DNA of 64,000 nt, taken from assembly GCA_020353535.1 (NCBI GenBank), contig CP070696.1, positions 779,497-843,496 of the forward strand. The letters are read 5' to 3'. The position numbers and the translations under genes are program-made. Positions 51,106 to 60,625 of this stretch are shown here, in pieces. The stretch is from Spirochaetaceae bacterium (GTDB lineage Bacteria; Spirochaetota; Spirochaetia; SZUA-6; DRHE01). The notes below the pieces were generated by a model. The model saw only the letters and a program-made list of their open reading frames with translations, ran no database searches and had not been told where the DNA came from. Position 1 is the first letter of the stretch. Each line of letters starts with the position of its first letter.

Positions 51106-52656
51106 CTAAAGGGGAATATTCCCGTGCTTCCGCGGAGGATTCCTGTCCTTCTTGCCCGAAAGCATCTCCAAGGCGCGGATCAGGCGGAAACGGGTATTGG
51201 CCGGTTCGATGACATCCTCGATATACCCCTTTTCAGCGGCTCGGTAGGGATTTTCGAATTTGTCCTGATACTCCTCCTCTTTCTGGGTCATAAATCCTTC
51301 GGGGTCCTTCTGCTGCAGTGAATCCTTTTTGAAGATGATTTCCGCCGCGCCCTTGGATCCCATAACCGCGATTTCGGCGGTGGGCCAGGCGTATACCACG
51401 TCGGCTCGCAGATGCCTGCTGTTCATCACGATGTACGCACCCCCGTAGGCTTTGCGCAGAATCACGGTTATTTTGGGCACTGTGGCCTCCGCTATGGCGT
51501 AGAGCAGCTTGGCGCCGTTCCTGATGATACCGTTATGTTCCTGATTGCTGCCAGGAAGGAATCCGGGTACGTCTTCAAGAAAGATCAGCGGAATATTGAA
51601 TGCGTCGCAGAAGCGAACGAAGCGCGCTCCCTTGATCGACGAATTGATATCCAGTACGCCGGCAATCACTTTCGGCTGATTGGCCACGATACCAACGGGA
51701 TGACCGTTCATACGGGCAAAGCCCACCACGATGTTCTGAGCATAATCCCTGGCCACCTCTAAAAAATCCCCGTCGTCTACGATATTGTGAATGATATCGA
51801 GAATATCGTAGGGCATGTTGGGATTTTCCGGAATAATGCCGTTGAGCTCCTCACAGCGACGCTCGATCAAATCGGTGGGCACGGAATAGGGAGGATCCTC
51901 CATGTTGTTTGAAGGAAGAAAGCTGAAGATCTTACGGATGACAAGCAGCGTCTCCTCCTCCGTTTCCGTCATGAACTGAGCAACCCCACTCTTCGTCGAA
52001 TGAGCCAGGGCTCCCCCCAGCTCCTCGGTGCTCACCGTCTCATTGAGTACAGTTTTCACGACTTTCGGACCTGTGACGAACATGTAGCTGGTCTGCCGGT
52101 TCATGATGATGAAATCCGTAATCGCAGGGGAGTACACGGCACCGCCCGCACAGGGTCCCATGATGGCGGATATTTGCGGGATTACACCGGAGGCCATCAC
52201 ATTGCGCAGGAATATGTCCCCGTATCCGGCAAGGGCGTCGATACCCTCCTGTACCCGAGCTCCACCCGAGTCGGCCAGCCCGATTACCGGAGCACCCACC
52301 TTCATGGCCATATCCATGATTTTGCAGATCTTCTCCGCGTGGGTCTTGGACAGGGAGCCGCCGTTGGTCGTGAAATCCTGGGCGTACAGATAAACGATAC
52401 GGCCGTCAATGGTCGCGCAGCCGGTAACCACTCCGTCACCGAAGATGTGCTTCTGGTCCATACCGAAATCGTGGCAGCGGTGGATCACGAAGGTATCAAA
52501 TTCTTCAAAACTTTCCGGATCCACCAAAACTTTGATACGTTCCCGGGCAGTGAGCTTACCCTTGTCATGCTGATCCTTGATTCGACGATCACCTCCGCCC
52601 AGCCGTGCCCTGTTTCGCTTGACTCTCAGCTTTCGAAGCAGATTGGTTTTTTCCAT
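51106..52656 (-). CDS. mmdA: Carboxyltransferase subunit, methylmalonyl-CoA decarboxylase alpha type
   Basis: Transfers the carboxyl of methylmalonyl-CoA (or another acyl-CoA) to biotin. The 516-residue protein starts at ATG 52656 with GGAGG upstream. It is an acetyl-CoA carboxylase beta/PccB-type crotonase-fold protein: [58 protein letters not shown] and the second domain with [26 protein letters not shown]. Its gene order with the downstream gamma, carrier and beta genes (A-D-C-B) matches methylmalonyl-CoA decarboxylase operons such as that of Veillonella. Confidence 0.93.
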   Translation of the reverse strand: MEKTNLLRKLRVKRNRARLGGGDRRIKDQHDKGKLTARERIKVLVDPESFEEFDTFVIHRCHDFGMDQKHIFGDGVVTGCATIDGRIVYLYAQDFTTNGGSLSKTHAEKICKIMDMAMKVGAPVIGLADSGGARVQEGIDALAGYGDIFLRNVMASGVIPQISAIMGPCAGGAVYSPAITDFIIMNRQTSYMFVTGPKVVKTVLNETVSTEELGGALAHSTKSGVAQFMTETEEETLLVIRKIFSFLPSNNMEDPPYSVPTDLIERRCEELNGIIPENPNMPYDILDIIHNIVDDGDFLEVARDYAQNIVVGFARMNGHPVGIVANQPKVIAGVLDINSSIKGARFVRFCDAFNIPLIFLEDVPGFLPGSNQEHNGIIRNGAKLLYAIAEATVPKITVILRKAYGGAYIVMNSRHLRADVVYAWPTAEIAVMGSKGAAEIIFKKDSLQQKDPEGFMTQKEEEYQDKFENPYRAAEKGYIEDVIEPANTRFRLIRALEMLSGKKDRNPPRKHGNIPL

Positions 52657-52682
52657 GCGCACCTCCACTTGGGTGTAAACGT

Positions 52683-52712
52683 AATAGAACCCTAGTAACC
52701 CGATTTTATCAA
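52683..52712 (-). promoter_or_regulatory. Candidate promoter of the decarboxylase operon
   Basis: On the minus strand TTGATA (52712-52707), an 18-base spacer and TCTATT (52688-52683) lie 27 bases before the mmdA ATG. The -10 box is weak (four of six positions), so this is a moderate call. Confidence 0.4.
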
Positions 52713-52823
52713 GCCGAGAATTGTTGTTGTTTTTAGCGCAACGAATCCTCGCTCATGCTCCTGATGGTTATCGAGCCCTTGACCGACCTGGCGGAATTGT
52801 GTACTTTTCATGCCGAATCTAGC

Positions 52824-52829
52824 TATAAT
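52824..52829 (+). promoter_or_regulatory. -10 box upstream of rplU
   Basis: A perfect TATAAT lies 16 bases before the rplU start codon. No good -35 box is found 16-18 bases further upstream, so the promoter is only partly supported, and the leader would be very short. Confidence 0.4.
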
Positions 52830-52844
52830 AGTGAGGATAATGGC

Positions 52845-53159
52845 ATGTACGCCCTGGTGGAGATAAAAGGAAAACAGTACAAGGCTGCGGAAGGAACTCT
52901 GCTCAAGGTTGATCGCTTCGATACGGAGCCCGGAAATCAGGTGGAATTCGATTCGGTGCTTCTCGTATCGGATGACAAAACCGTGAAGGTTGGCCAGCCC
53001 TACGTCAAAGGGGTCAAGGTCAAAGCCGTGGTAGAGGAGCACGGGAAGGACAAGAAGATTCTCGTGTTCAAATACAAAAAGAGGAAGAACTACCGGCGTA
53101 CGCGTGGGCACCGGCAGCAGTTTTCCCTGCTGCGGGTCAAGGAAATCACGGGTGTGTAG
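52845..53159 (+). CDS. rplU: Ribosomal protein L21
   Basis: Large-subunit protein of 104 aa, start ATG 52845. The family pattern is visible as MYALVEIKGKQYKAAEGTLLKVDRF, then YVKGVKVKAVVEEHGKDKKILVFKYKKRKNYRRTRGHRQQFSLLRVKEI. It leads the L21-Prp-L27-ObgE-NadD-YqeK-LCP-RsfS group, and is divergent from mmdA. Confidence 0.97.
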   Translation: MYALVEIKGKQYKAAEGTLLKVDRFDTEPGNQVEFDSVLLVSDDKTVKVGQPYVKGVKVKAVVEEHGKDKKILVFKYKKRKNYRRTRGHRQQFSLLRVKEITGV

Positions 53160-53171
53160 CTCCGGACTGCG

Positions 53172-53510
53172 GTGATCCGGGTAGAGATCCGTTTGGGTCA
53201 TCAGGGAGCTCTCCGAGGTTTTTCAGTTTCCGGACATTCCGGTACAGGATCGAGAGGGGAGGACCTGGTTTGTGCCGCGGTGAGCGTGCTGTTCAGGACC
53301 GCGGCAAGGCTGCTGCAGCTGCAGCCCGATGTCGACGTGCAGGGCGGCGCTGCGGAGAACGGGACTATGGAGCTGCAGGTCGATACGGTACCCGCCGAAA
53401 GACGGCAGTGGCTGGTCGGTCTGTCAGATTTTCTGATCCGGGGCGCCAGGGACCTGCAGGAGGAAAATCCGGGGGCAATTTCGCTACGCGTGAGTGAAGG
53501 AGAGGCTTAA
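53172..53510 (+). CDS. prp: Ribosomal-processing cysteine protease Prp
   Basis: A small protease of 112 aa starting with GTG at 53172. The catalytic His and Cys are in [19 protein letters not shown], the classical GHxG...DxVCAA signature. In Firmicutes Prp removes an N-terminal extension of ribosomal protein L27. Here it sits between rplU and rpmA as usual, but the L27 beside it has no such extension, so its role in this organism may differ. Confidence 0.9.
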   Translation: MIRVEIRLGHQGALRGFSVSGHSGTGSRGEDLVCAAVSVLFRTAARLLQLQPDVDVQGGAAENGTMELQVDTVPAERRQWLVGLSDFLIRGARDLQEENPGAISLRVSEGEA

Positions 53511-53512
53511 GC

Positions 53513-53761
53513 ATGGCACATAAAAAAGGACAGGGCAGTTCGAGGAACGGCAGAGATTCGGCTGCCCAAAGACTCGGTGTAAAGCGTTTTGGCGGACAGC
53601 TGGTAAAGGCCGGAGAAATACTGGTTCGCCAGCGGGGCACCAAATTCCACCCCGGTGACAACGTGGGGCGGGGAAAGGACGACACCCTTTTTGCCCTCTC
53701 CGAGGGCAAGGTGTTGTTTCATAGCAAACAGGGGAGAAAGCTCGTCAGCATCGAATCCTAA
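53513..53761 (+). CDS. rpmA: Ribosomal protein L27
   Basis: Large-subunit protein of 82 aa. The N-terminus is [22 protein letters not shown], the mature form found in E. coli, with no Firmicute-type extension: an in-frame TGA lies six codons upstream of the ATG. The rest, [27 protein letters not shown] and [11 protein letters not shown], is standard. It follows prp by two bases. Confidence 0.97.
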   Translation: MAHKKGQGSSRNGRDSAAQRLGVKRFGGQLVKAGEILVRQRGTKFHPGDNVGRGKDDTLFALSEGKVLFHSKQGRKLVSIES

Positions 53762-55354
<1,593 letters not shown>

Positions 55355-55371
<17 letters not shown>

Positions 55372-55963
55372 AAGCCTGGAAAAATTGTTGCAGCAGACCT
55401 TGAGCGAAGCGCGCTCGGCTCACAGCCGGCGCGTGGCCGAGCTGGCTGCGGAGCTGTGTCTTGCTCACGGTTCGGATGCCGAGAAGGGAAGACTGGCAGG
55501 ATTGGCCCATGATTTGGCCCGCGAAATGTCCGGGGAAAACCTAGCGGGGCTGGCTCTCAGGGACGGCCGGGAGATTTCCGTTTTGGAGGCTCGAACTCCA
55601 GTGCTTCTGCACGGTCGGGCTGCGGTCACAATGTTAAGGGAAGAACTCGGAATCGAAGATGCGGAGATCCTGGAAGCCGTGTCCTGTCACGTTACCGGAT
55701 GTCCGGGAATGGGCTTGCTGGCCAAGATCATATTCGTGGCTGATTATCTGGAACCCGGTCGAGGGTTTATGACCGAGGCCGATCGCCGTGCGGTCCTGGC
55801 AAAGGATATCGACGGCATGGTGATCTTCGTGCTTGAGGAGATCTTCGCATATCTCCACAGCAAGGGAAGGCCGATCGTCAAGGCGGCTCTGGAACTTCAT
55901 TATTCTCTGTCTGGACGAAGATGGCCATCTGGGGAGCTCGGCCGGAAAAATGGGTCTTCTTAA
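55355..55963 (+). CDS. yqeK: YqeK-family HD-domain hydrolase
   Basis: A 202-residue protein starting within nadD (ATG 55355). The HD metal motif is HSRRVAELAAEL, then GLAHDLARE (His-Asp), with a later VSCHVTG and VADYLEPGR, matching YqeK, a diadenosine tetraphosphate (Ap4A) hydrolase of Gram-positive and related bacteria. Position next to nadD is the typical context. The C-terminus continues about 40 residues beyond the core. Confidence 0.88.
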
Positions 55964-55978
55964 GGAGCTGCGTGGTTC

Positions 55979-57160
55979 ATGGTAAGAAGAAAGAGAAAAT
56001 GGGATAAGAGTATACTCCTACTCATACTGATCGTTTTGGTGGTTGTGGCCGCCGGGGTATTTGGTTATTTTCAGCTGCGGACCGACCTGTTCACGGAAAA
56101 ACTCGAAACGGGAGATCCCGTAGCTGTGCTGTTCTGCCTGGCGGGTGATAAGGATTACGGATTCTTCGAAATTTTACTCTATCATCCCGATACCAATCGG
56201 GGAGCCATCATTTATATTCCTGGAAATGTGGGCATGATTATCGAATCGCTGAGGAAGGTGGACAGAATCGACGTTCTCTACGACAGGGGGAATCTGAGTC
56301 CGCTGATCGACAAGATCGAGGAACTGGTGGCTCTTGACATCCCCTTTTTCATCGACCTTCAGGATGAAGAACTAAGGAATCAGGTGGATCTGCTCGGTGG
56401 CCTGGAGCTGTTTATCCCCAATCCGGTGGATACGGCCGTAGCAGGAAAGCGGGTGCTGTTGCCCTCTGGCAGCGTTGTTCTGGACGGCGACAAGATCCGG
56501 GAGTTCATCGCCTATCAGGAGGAGATGGAAAATGAGGTCGACTCTGTGGGCAGAAAGCAGAGGTTCCTCCAGACGTTTTTGAGGAGCATCGCTGATAGTG
56601 ACTTGGTGGCGGAGAAGAACGGCTTTTCAGTGTTTCGTGGCAATTTGAACACCAATATGAGCCCTCGCGCTTTGAGCTCGTTTGTCGCAGAGATGAAAAA
56701 ACTGAACGACGAGAAGATAGTATTTCAGCGGGTTTTAGGTAGTTCCCGGATCGTGGACCAGAAGCAGCTGCTGTTCCCTCACTTTGACGGACAGCTGCTG
56801 AAAGAAATCGTGAAACAGACGGTTGAGACGATCTCCAGCCAGGAACCGTTTTCCGAGGATGAACTAATCGTCGCTATTGAGGTGCTGAATGGAACCAGTG
56901 TGGGCGGTCTGGCTCGACGGGCGGCAAATGTCTTCCAAAGTTTCGGCTACGATGTGGTTTCCGTGGCCAATGCGGACAACTCGGACTATCAGAACACCGT
57001 GGTTTTGGACCGCAAGGGGAGGATCGACGTAGCCCAACGGGTGGCCGACCTGATACGTTGCCAGCGAGTGTACTCCCGTTTGGAGGATGAAGGCGACATG
57101 ACCATAGATGTGACGGTGATACTAGGAACGGATTTCGATGGAAGATATTGTAAAGAATGA
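55979..57160 (+). CDS. LytR-CpsA-Psr family cell-envelope protein with LytR_C domain
   Basis: A 393-residue protein with one N-terminal transmembrane segment (SILLLILIVLVVVAAGVFGYF). The middle part follows the LCP fold (GAIIYIPGNVGMII, then LLGGLELFIPNPVD, GDKIREFIAYQ, GRKQRFLQTFL), though the basic and acidic pyrophosphate-contacting residues are less clear than in LytR itself. The end, VAIEVLNGTSVGGLARRAANVFQSFGYDVVSVANAD, is a LytR_C domain. Members transfer polymers to peptidoglycan; the activity here is inference. rsfS begins within its last codons. Confidence 0.82.
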   Translation: MVRRKRKWDKSILLLILIVLVVVAAGVFGYFQLRTDLFTEKLETGDPVAVLFCLAGDKDYGFFEILLYHPDTNRGAIIYIPGNVGMIIESLRKVDRIDVLYDRGNLSPLIDKIEELVALDIPFFIDLQDEELRNQVDLLGGLELFIPNPVDTAVAGKRVLLPSGSVVLDGDKIREFIAYQEEMENEVDSVGRKQRFLQTFLRSIADSDLVAEKNGFSVFRGNLNTNMSPRALSSFVAEMKKLNDEKIVFQRVLGSSRIVDQKQLLFPHFDGQLLKEIVKQTVETISSQEPFSEDELIVAIEVLNGTSVGGLARRAANVFQSFGYDVVSVANADNSDYQNTVVLDRKGRIDVAQRVADLIRCQRVYSRLEDEGDMTIDVTVILGTDFDGRYCKE

Positions 57161-57500
57161 TGTATTGGATATAGCCAGGCTCCTCGAGGATCATCGCGCC
57201 GAGCAAGTCATGGCCCTGTATATAGGGGAGATGAGCGACTGGACCGACTACTTCATCATCTCCACGGTCCGCAGTGCCGCCCACCTGAAAGGATTATTGC
57301 GCCTGCTCAGTGAGACGTTTGCGCAGAAATCCATTTCGCCCCTTCGTCCCCGAAAACTCCACAGCCGCGAAGCAGGTTGGGTGCTCATCGACTGCGGGCG
57401 TTTTGTCGTACACCTTATGGACAGGGAACACCGCGAGTTTTACGAATTGGAAAAGCTGTGGTTTAAGAATGAGTTGATCTATTCCTCAAAGTCGTCGTAG
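57138..57500 (+). CDS. rsfS: Ribosomal silencing factor
   Basis: A 120-residue protein that binds L14 and blocks subunit joining under starvation. The typical features are GEMSDWTDYFIISTVRSAAHLKGLL, HSREAGWVLIDCGRFVVHLMDREHREFYELEKLW. It overlaps the end of the lcp gene by 23 bases and converges with the acidic protein gene (22-base overlap at the stops). Confidence 0.94.
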   Translation: MEDIVKNDVLDIARLLEDHRAEQVMALYIGEMSDWTDYFIISTVRSAAHLKGLLRLLSETFAQKSISPLRPRKLHSREAGWVLIDCGRFVVHLMDREHREFYELEKLWFKNELIYSSKSS

Positions 57501-57832
57501 TCTAGGTCGTCCTCGTCGTAGTCTTCGTCTAGCTCGTCCTCGAACTCTTCATCCTCTTCTTCGAACTCTTCGTCTTCCTCTTCGTCTTCCTCTTCCTCTT
57601 CCTCGAAGTCGTCTTCCTCGTAGTCTTCCTCTAATTCTTCCTCGAACTCTTCATCCTCATCCTCGAACTCGTCCTCATCTTCATAGTCTTCTTCGTAGTC
57701 GTCCAACTCGTCTTCGTCCTCGTAGAAATCCTCATCGCCATAGTCGTCGAAGTCCTCGTCGCTCGCCTTGATATACGAAAAGGGGGAAGACATGGGCAGC
57801 AACCATGATTCTTGAAACGTGTGTAGATTCAT
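57479..57832 (-). CDS. Very acidic low-complexity protein of unknown function
   Basis: A 117-residue protein from ATG 57832 (AGGTGG just upstream; a GTG at 57862 would add ten residues and an ATG at 57793 would remove 13). After about 25 ordinary residues, almost all of the remaining 90 are Asp, Glu, Tyr or Phe, e.g. YEDEDEFEDEDEEFEEE. The tract is a long pyrimidine-rich run on the plus strand. It is convergent with rsfS and overlaps its last codons. No recognised family; such tracts occur in nucleic-acid mimics, metal-binding and chaperone-like proteins. Confidence 0.6.
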   Translation of the reverse strand: MNLHTFQESWLLPMSSPFSYIKASDEDFDDYGDEDFYEDEDELDDYEEDYEDEDEFEDEDEEFEEELEEDYEEDDFEEEEEEDEEEDEEFEEEDEEFEDELDEDYDEDDLDYDDFEE

Positions 57833-57953
57833 ATCCACCTCGCACTTCAGGAATGTCTTCACCCCAATCTATGATCAACAATTGGAATATGTCAACTCTT
57901 TTTTGAGCAACTTCCGAGATTTTTTACACCCCCCGGAGAATCCAGCCTATTCG

Positions 57954-57983
57954 TTGACAGCGAAGCACTTTTGAGTGTATATT
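57954..57983 (+). promoter_or_regulatory. Sigma-70 promoter of ispE
   Basis: TTGACA (57954-57959), an 18-base spacer and TATATT (57978-57983) form a near-consensus promoter. Transcription would begin near 57990, after the GTG at 57975, so that GTG cannot be the ispE start from this promoter. The message then meets AAGGAG at 57995-58000 before a CTG. Confidence 0.72.
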
Positions 57984-58007
57984 CCCCTGCACGGAAGGAG
58001 CGGACAG

Positions 58008-58874
58008 CTGATCCTGAAGGCTCCGGCAAAGGTGAACCTGCATCTCGACATCAAGGGCTTCAGGCCGGATGGGTATCATGAAATCCTCTCCATCGTACAT
58101 TCCGTACCGCTGTTCGACACGGTGTATATTCGCTCTTTGAAAGAGAAAAACGCCCTGCATGTCTACTGCGATCCCCCGTTGCCCGGCGGAGTGAATATTG
58201 CCGCAGCGGCAGTGCAGTTATTTCGAAACCGCTGCGGGCTGGAAGGCGGGATCGAAGTGCGTATCGCAAAACGGATCCCGGTGGGAGCGGGTTTGGGCGG
58301 AGGATCCAGTGATGCTGCGGCTGTCCTGAGCGGATTGAACGAGATGTTCGCCTTCCAACTGAGCGCACCCCAACTGCACAGCCTGGCTGCAGAACTGGGA
58401 AGCGACGTTCCTTTTTTTCTAAACGGACCGGCAGCTCTGCTCTCGGGCAGGGGGGAAATCATTCGTGTTCTCGCGCCGAGGTCTGATTTGGTTCTGATAT
58501 TGGTGTATCCGGGCTTTGCCATTTCCACGCTGGAAGCCTATGGGTGGTTTGATGGCGATGAGAAGTACTATCCACCGAAATCGATCGAAGCGGAAGATCT
58601 GAAGCTGCAATTCGAAGAAAAAGCGCCGAATTCCTGGGACTTCTTCAACGCCTTTCAGTCCAGCGTAGAGAGACGCCACCCTTTGATAAAAGAGATTGTC
58701 ATGGAATTGGTAGACTCAGGAGCTCATCTCGCCCAGTTATCGGGGAGTGGGTCCTCCGTTATCGGAGTATTCACCGATGTCCAGGCTGCGCGCTCCGTCG
58801 GCAAGCGGATGCGCCTTCGCTACCCCGGCGTGTGGTTGCTCGTGCCCTTGCAAAGTGGAGGTTTGGCGGATTAA
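58008..58874 (+). CDS. ispE: 4-diphosphocytidyl-2-C-methyl-D-erythritol kinase, probable CTG start
   Basis: GHMP-family kinase of the MEP isoprenoid pathway, 288 aa. The N-terminal strand ILKAPAKVNLHLDIKG and the ATP loop PVGAGLGGGSSDAAAVL are typical, as is the C-terminal LSGSGSSVIGVF. Family members begin two residues before KAPAK, which places the start at CTG 58008, seven bases behind AAGGAG. The only upstream alternative in frame is GTG 57975, which lies within the promoter and lacks a ribosome site. spoVG follows 42 bases later. Confidence 0.9.
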   Translation: MILKAPAKVNLHLDIKGFRPDGYHEILSIVHSVPLFDTVYIRSLKEKNALHVYCDPPLPGGVNIAAAAVQLFRNRCGLEGGIEVRIAKRIPVGAGLGGGSSDAAAVLSGLNEMFAFQLSAPQLHSLAAELGSDVPFFLNGPAALLSGRGEIIRVLAPRSDLVLILVYPGFAISTLEAYGWFDGDEKYYPPKSIEAEDLKLQFEEKAPNSWDFFNAFQSSVERRHPLIKEIVMELVDSGAHLAQLSGSGSSVIGVFTDVQAARSVGKRMRLRYPGVWLLVPLQSGGLAD

Positions 58875-58916
58875 AATATGGATGCCCGCAGGGTAAAGGG
58901 GGGCAGGAGGTGCACC

Positions 58917-59243
58917 ATGGAGATTACGGACATTCGGATCAAGAAGGTTAGCACCGGGGGTAAGCTCAAGGCGTACGTTACAGTCACCTTTGACGACTGC
59001 TTTGTGGTTCATAACCTGAAAATCATATCCGGAAAAGCGGGAACCTTTATAGCGATGCCGAGTCGCAAGACAAAAACGGGGGAGTATAAGGATATCGCCC
59101 ACCCTATCAATTCGGAATTTCGTCACCGCATCCAGAATGAAATCATCGGTGAGTATGACAAGGTTCAGGACGAGATAGAATCGGTGGAAGAGGATGATTC
59201 ATTTGACTCTGACGGAGTAGAATCGGATCACCAGCAGGAATAA
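58917..59243 (+). CDS. spoVG: SpoVG-family DNA/RNA-binding regulator
   Basis: A 108-residue protein starting at ATG 58917, five bases after AGGAGGTG. The SpoVG core is complete: [37 protein letters not shown], then [24 protein letters not shown]. The tail from about residue 85 is acidic ([17 protein letters not shown]), as in other members. In Borrelia and Listeria SpoVG is a sequence-preferring nucleic-acid binder. The gene lies between ispE and tRNA-Gln. Confidence 0.95.
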   Translation: MEITDIRIKKVSTGGKLKAYVTVTFDDCFVVHNLKIISGKAGTFIAMPSRKTKTGEYKDIAHPINSEFRHRIQNEIIGEYDKVQDEIESVEEDDSFDSDGVESDHQQE

Positions 59244-59292
59244 CGTACAATTTAATTTGGTAGTCAACGGCGGATTTTCTCAAAGCAAACAT

Positions 59293-59365
59293 TGGGACGT
59301 AGGCAAGCGGTAAGCCACCGGTTTTTGGTACCGGCATTTCGCAGGTTCGAATCCTGCCGTCCCAG
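59293..59365 (+). tRNA. tRNA-Gln (anticodon TTG)
   Basis: Seventy-three bases fold as a cloverleaf: acceptor arms TGGGACG (59293-59299) and CGTCCCA (59358-59364) with discriminator G; anticodon stem CCGGT/ACCGG around the loop TTTTGGT with anticodon TTG; and T arm GCAGG-TTCGAAT-CCTGC. The first base T opposite A, rather than G-C, is the usual tRNA-Gln feature. The 3' CCA is not encoded. It sits between spoVG and rplY. Confidence 0.93.
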
Positions 59366-59398
59366 AAGCGAACAATCACAAGTGAGGAGACGAGAAAC

Positions 59399-60040
59399 AT
59401 GGAACAGAAAACACTCGCGGCAAGCCTGAGGAAGACTTTCGGAAGCGCGCACGCCCGTCGCCAAAGACGAAACGGGAAAATCCCCGCCGTGATCTACGGT
59501 CACTCCGAGCCCAAAGGATTGATAATAGATGCCCACGAATTCAACACGAAGTTTATGACGATCTCAGAGAGCACGATCATCAATCTCAAGGTGGACGGGG
59601 ATAACTACGATGTGCTGATCCGAGATTATCAGGAGGATACGATCTCCGGCGCTATAACCCACGTGGATTTCTACGAAATCGAGCGGGGTAAGGCCCTTCG
59701 CACGAATGTAGGCCTGCACCTCACCGGCACGGCTGTCGGGATCCGGGAAGGCGGTATTCTGGAGGGTTTCGTTCACGAGCTTGAAGTTGAATGTCTTCCC
59801 AAAGACCTTCCCGAGTTTATAGAGGTGGACATCACCAACCTCGAGATCGGGCACTCGATCCATATACGGGACATCGAAGCACCCTCCGGTGTGCACTTTC
59901 TGAACTCACCGGATCAGGTCATCTGTACGATTGCTCACAAACGTATAGAGGTTGAGGAGGTGGCCGAAGAACTCGAGGCGGAAGCTCTTGAAGCGGAGGA
60001 AGCCGAGGAAGAGGCTGCAGAGGAGCAGGCCGAGGAGTAA
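59399..60040 (+). CDS. rplY: Ribosomal protein L25 (Ctc type)
   Basis: 5S rRNA-binding protein of 213 aa, of the long CTC type: an N-terminal L25 domain (LRKTFGSAHARRQRRNGKIPAVIYGHSEPK) and a C-terminal TL5 domain (DFYEIERGKALRTNVGLHLTGTAVGIREGGILEGFVHELEVECLPKDLPEFIEVDI). The last 35 residues are Glu/Ala-rich. GAGGAG precedes the ATG at 59399. Its stop codon is four bases before the pth CTG start, in the same frame. Confidence 0.95.
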   Translation: MEQKTLAASLRKTFGSAHARRQRRNGKIPAVIYGHSEPKGLIIDAHEFNTKFMTISESTIINLKVDGDNYDVLIRDYQEDTISGAITHVDFYEIERGKALRTNVGLHLTGTAVGIREGGILEGFVHELEVECLPKDLPEFIEVDITNLEIGHSIHIRDIEAPSGVHFLNSPDQVICTIAHKRIEVEEVAEELEAEALEAEEAEEEAAEEQAEE

Positions 60041-60043
60041 GCC

Positions 60044-60625
60044 CTGGATCTCACCGTTATCGGATTGGGGAACCCGGGGGACAGATACAGCGCCACCCGA
60101 CACAATGTGGGTTTCAGAACGCTGGATGTACTGGCTGCACGTTTCCGGCGGAGCTTTAAGAAACCCTTTCTAAAGAATTATCTCTTCACCCAGGTGGATC
60201 TAGGTGCCGACAGGATGTTTCTGGTAAAGCCCCTGACCTTTATGAACAACTCAGGAGATATCTTTCCGGAGATCCTGAAGCGCACGGGTGCCGGGCTTGA
60301 ATCGATACTGGTGGTGTGCGATACGATGGATCTGACTGTCGGACAGTGCCGGGTGAAACGAAGTGGCTCTGCTGCCGGCCAGAAGGGATTGGCCAGTATC
60401 ATCCGCCGGCTGGGCAGACAGGATTTCCCGAGACTGTACATAGGCATCGGACGTCCAATTCACCGCGACGACGTGGTGAGGTACGTGCTGTCCGCAGCCA
60501 AGGGAAAAGAAGCCGTTGCTCTGGAGGAATCGGTTTACAGGGCGGCGGAAGCTGTGGTCCAGCTCCAGAAAGAGGGGCTGGAAAAGGTGATGAATGTCTT
60601 CAACAGAAGAGCCGAGGGGGATTGA
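60044..60625 (+). CDS. pth: Peptidyl-tRNA hydrolase, probable CTG start
   Basis: Recycles peptidyl-tRNA; 193 aa. The catalytic His is in TRHNVGF, Asn in FMNNSG and Asp in VVCDTMDL. A normal N-terminus would be MxLxVGLGNPG; here LDLTVIGLGNPGDRY begins with CTG at 60044, directly after the rplY stop TAA (in frame) and seven bases behind GAGGAG. The next start candidate, TTG 60065, would remove the first beta strand. tilS overlaps its end by 32 bases. Confidence 0.92.
   Translation: MDLTVIGLGNPGDRYSATRHNVGFRTLDVLAARFRRSFKKPFLKNYLFTQVDLGADRMFLVKPLTFMNNSGDIFPEILKRTGAGLESILVVCDTMDLTVGQCRVKRSGSAAGQKGLASIIRRLGRQDFPRLYIGIGRPIHRDDVVRYVLSAAKGKEAVALEESVYRAAEAVVQLQKEGLEKVMNVFNRRAEGD

Noticed and set aside
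52692..53201. A 169-codon minus-strand frame opposite rplU
   Set aside because: Antisense to ribosomal protein L21; hydrophobic pattern does not fit a real family.
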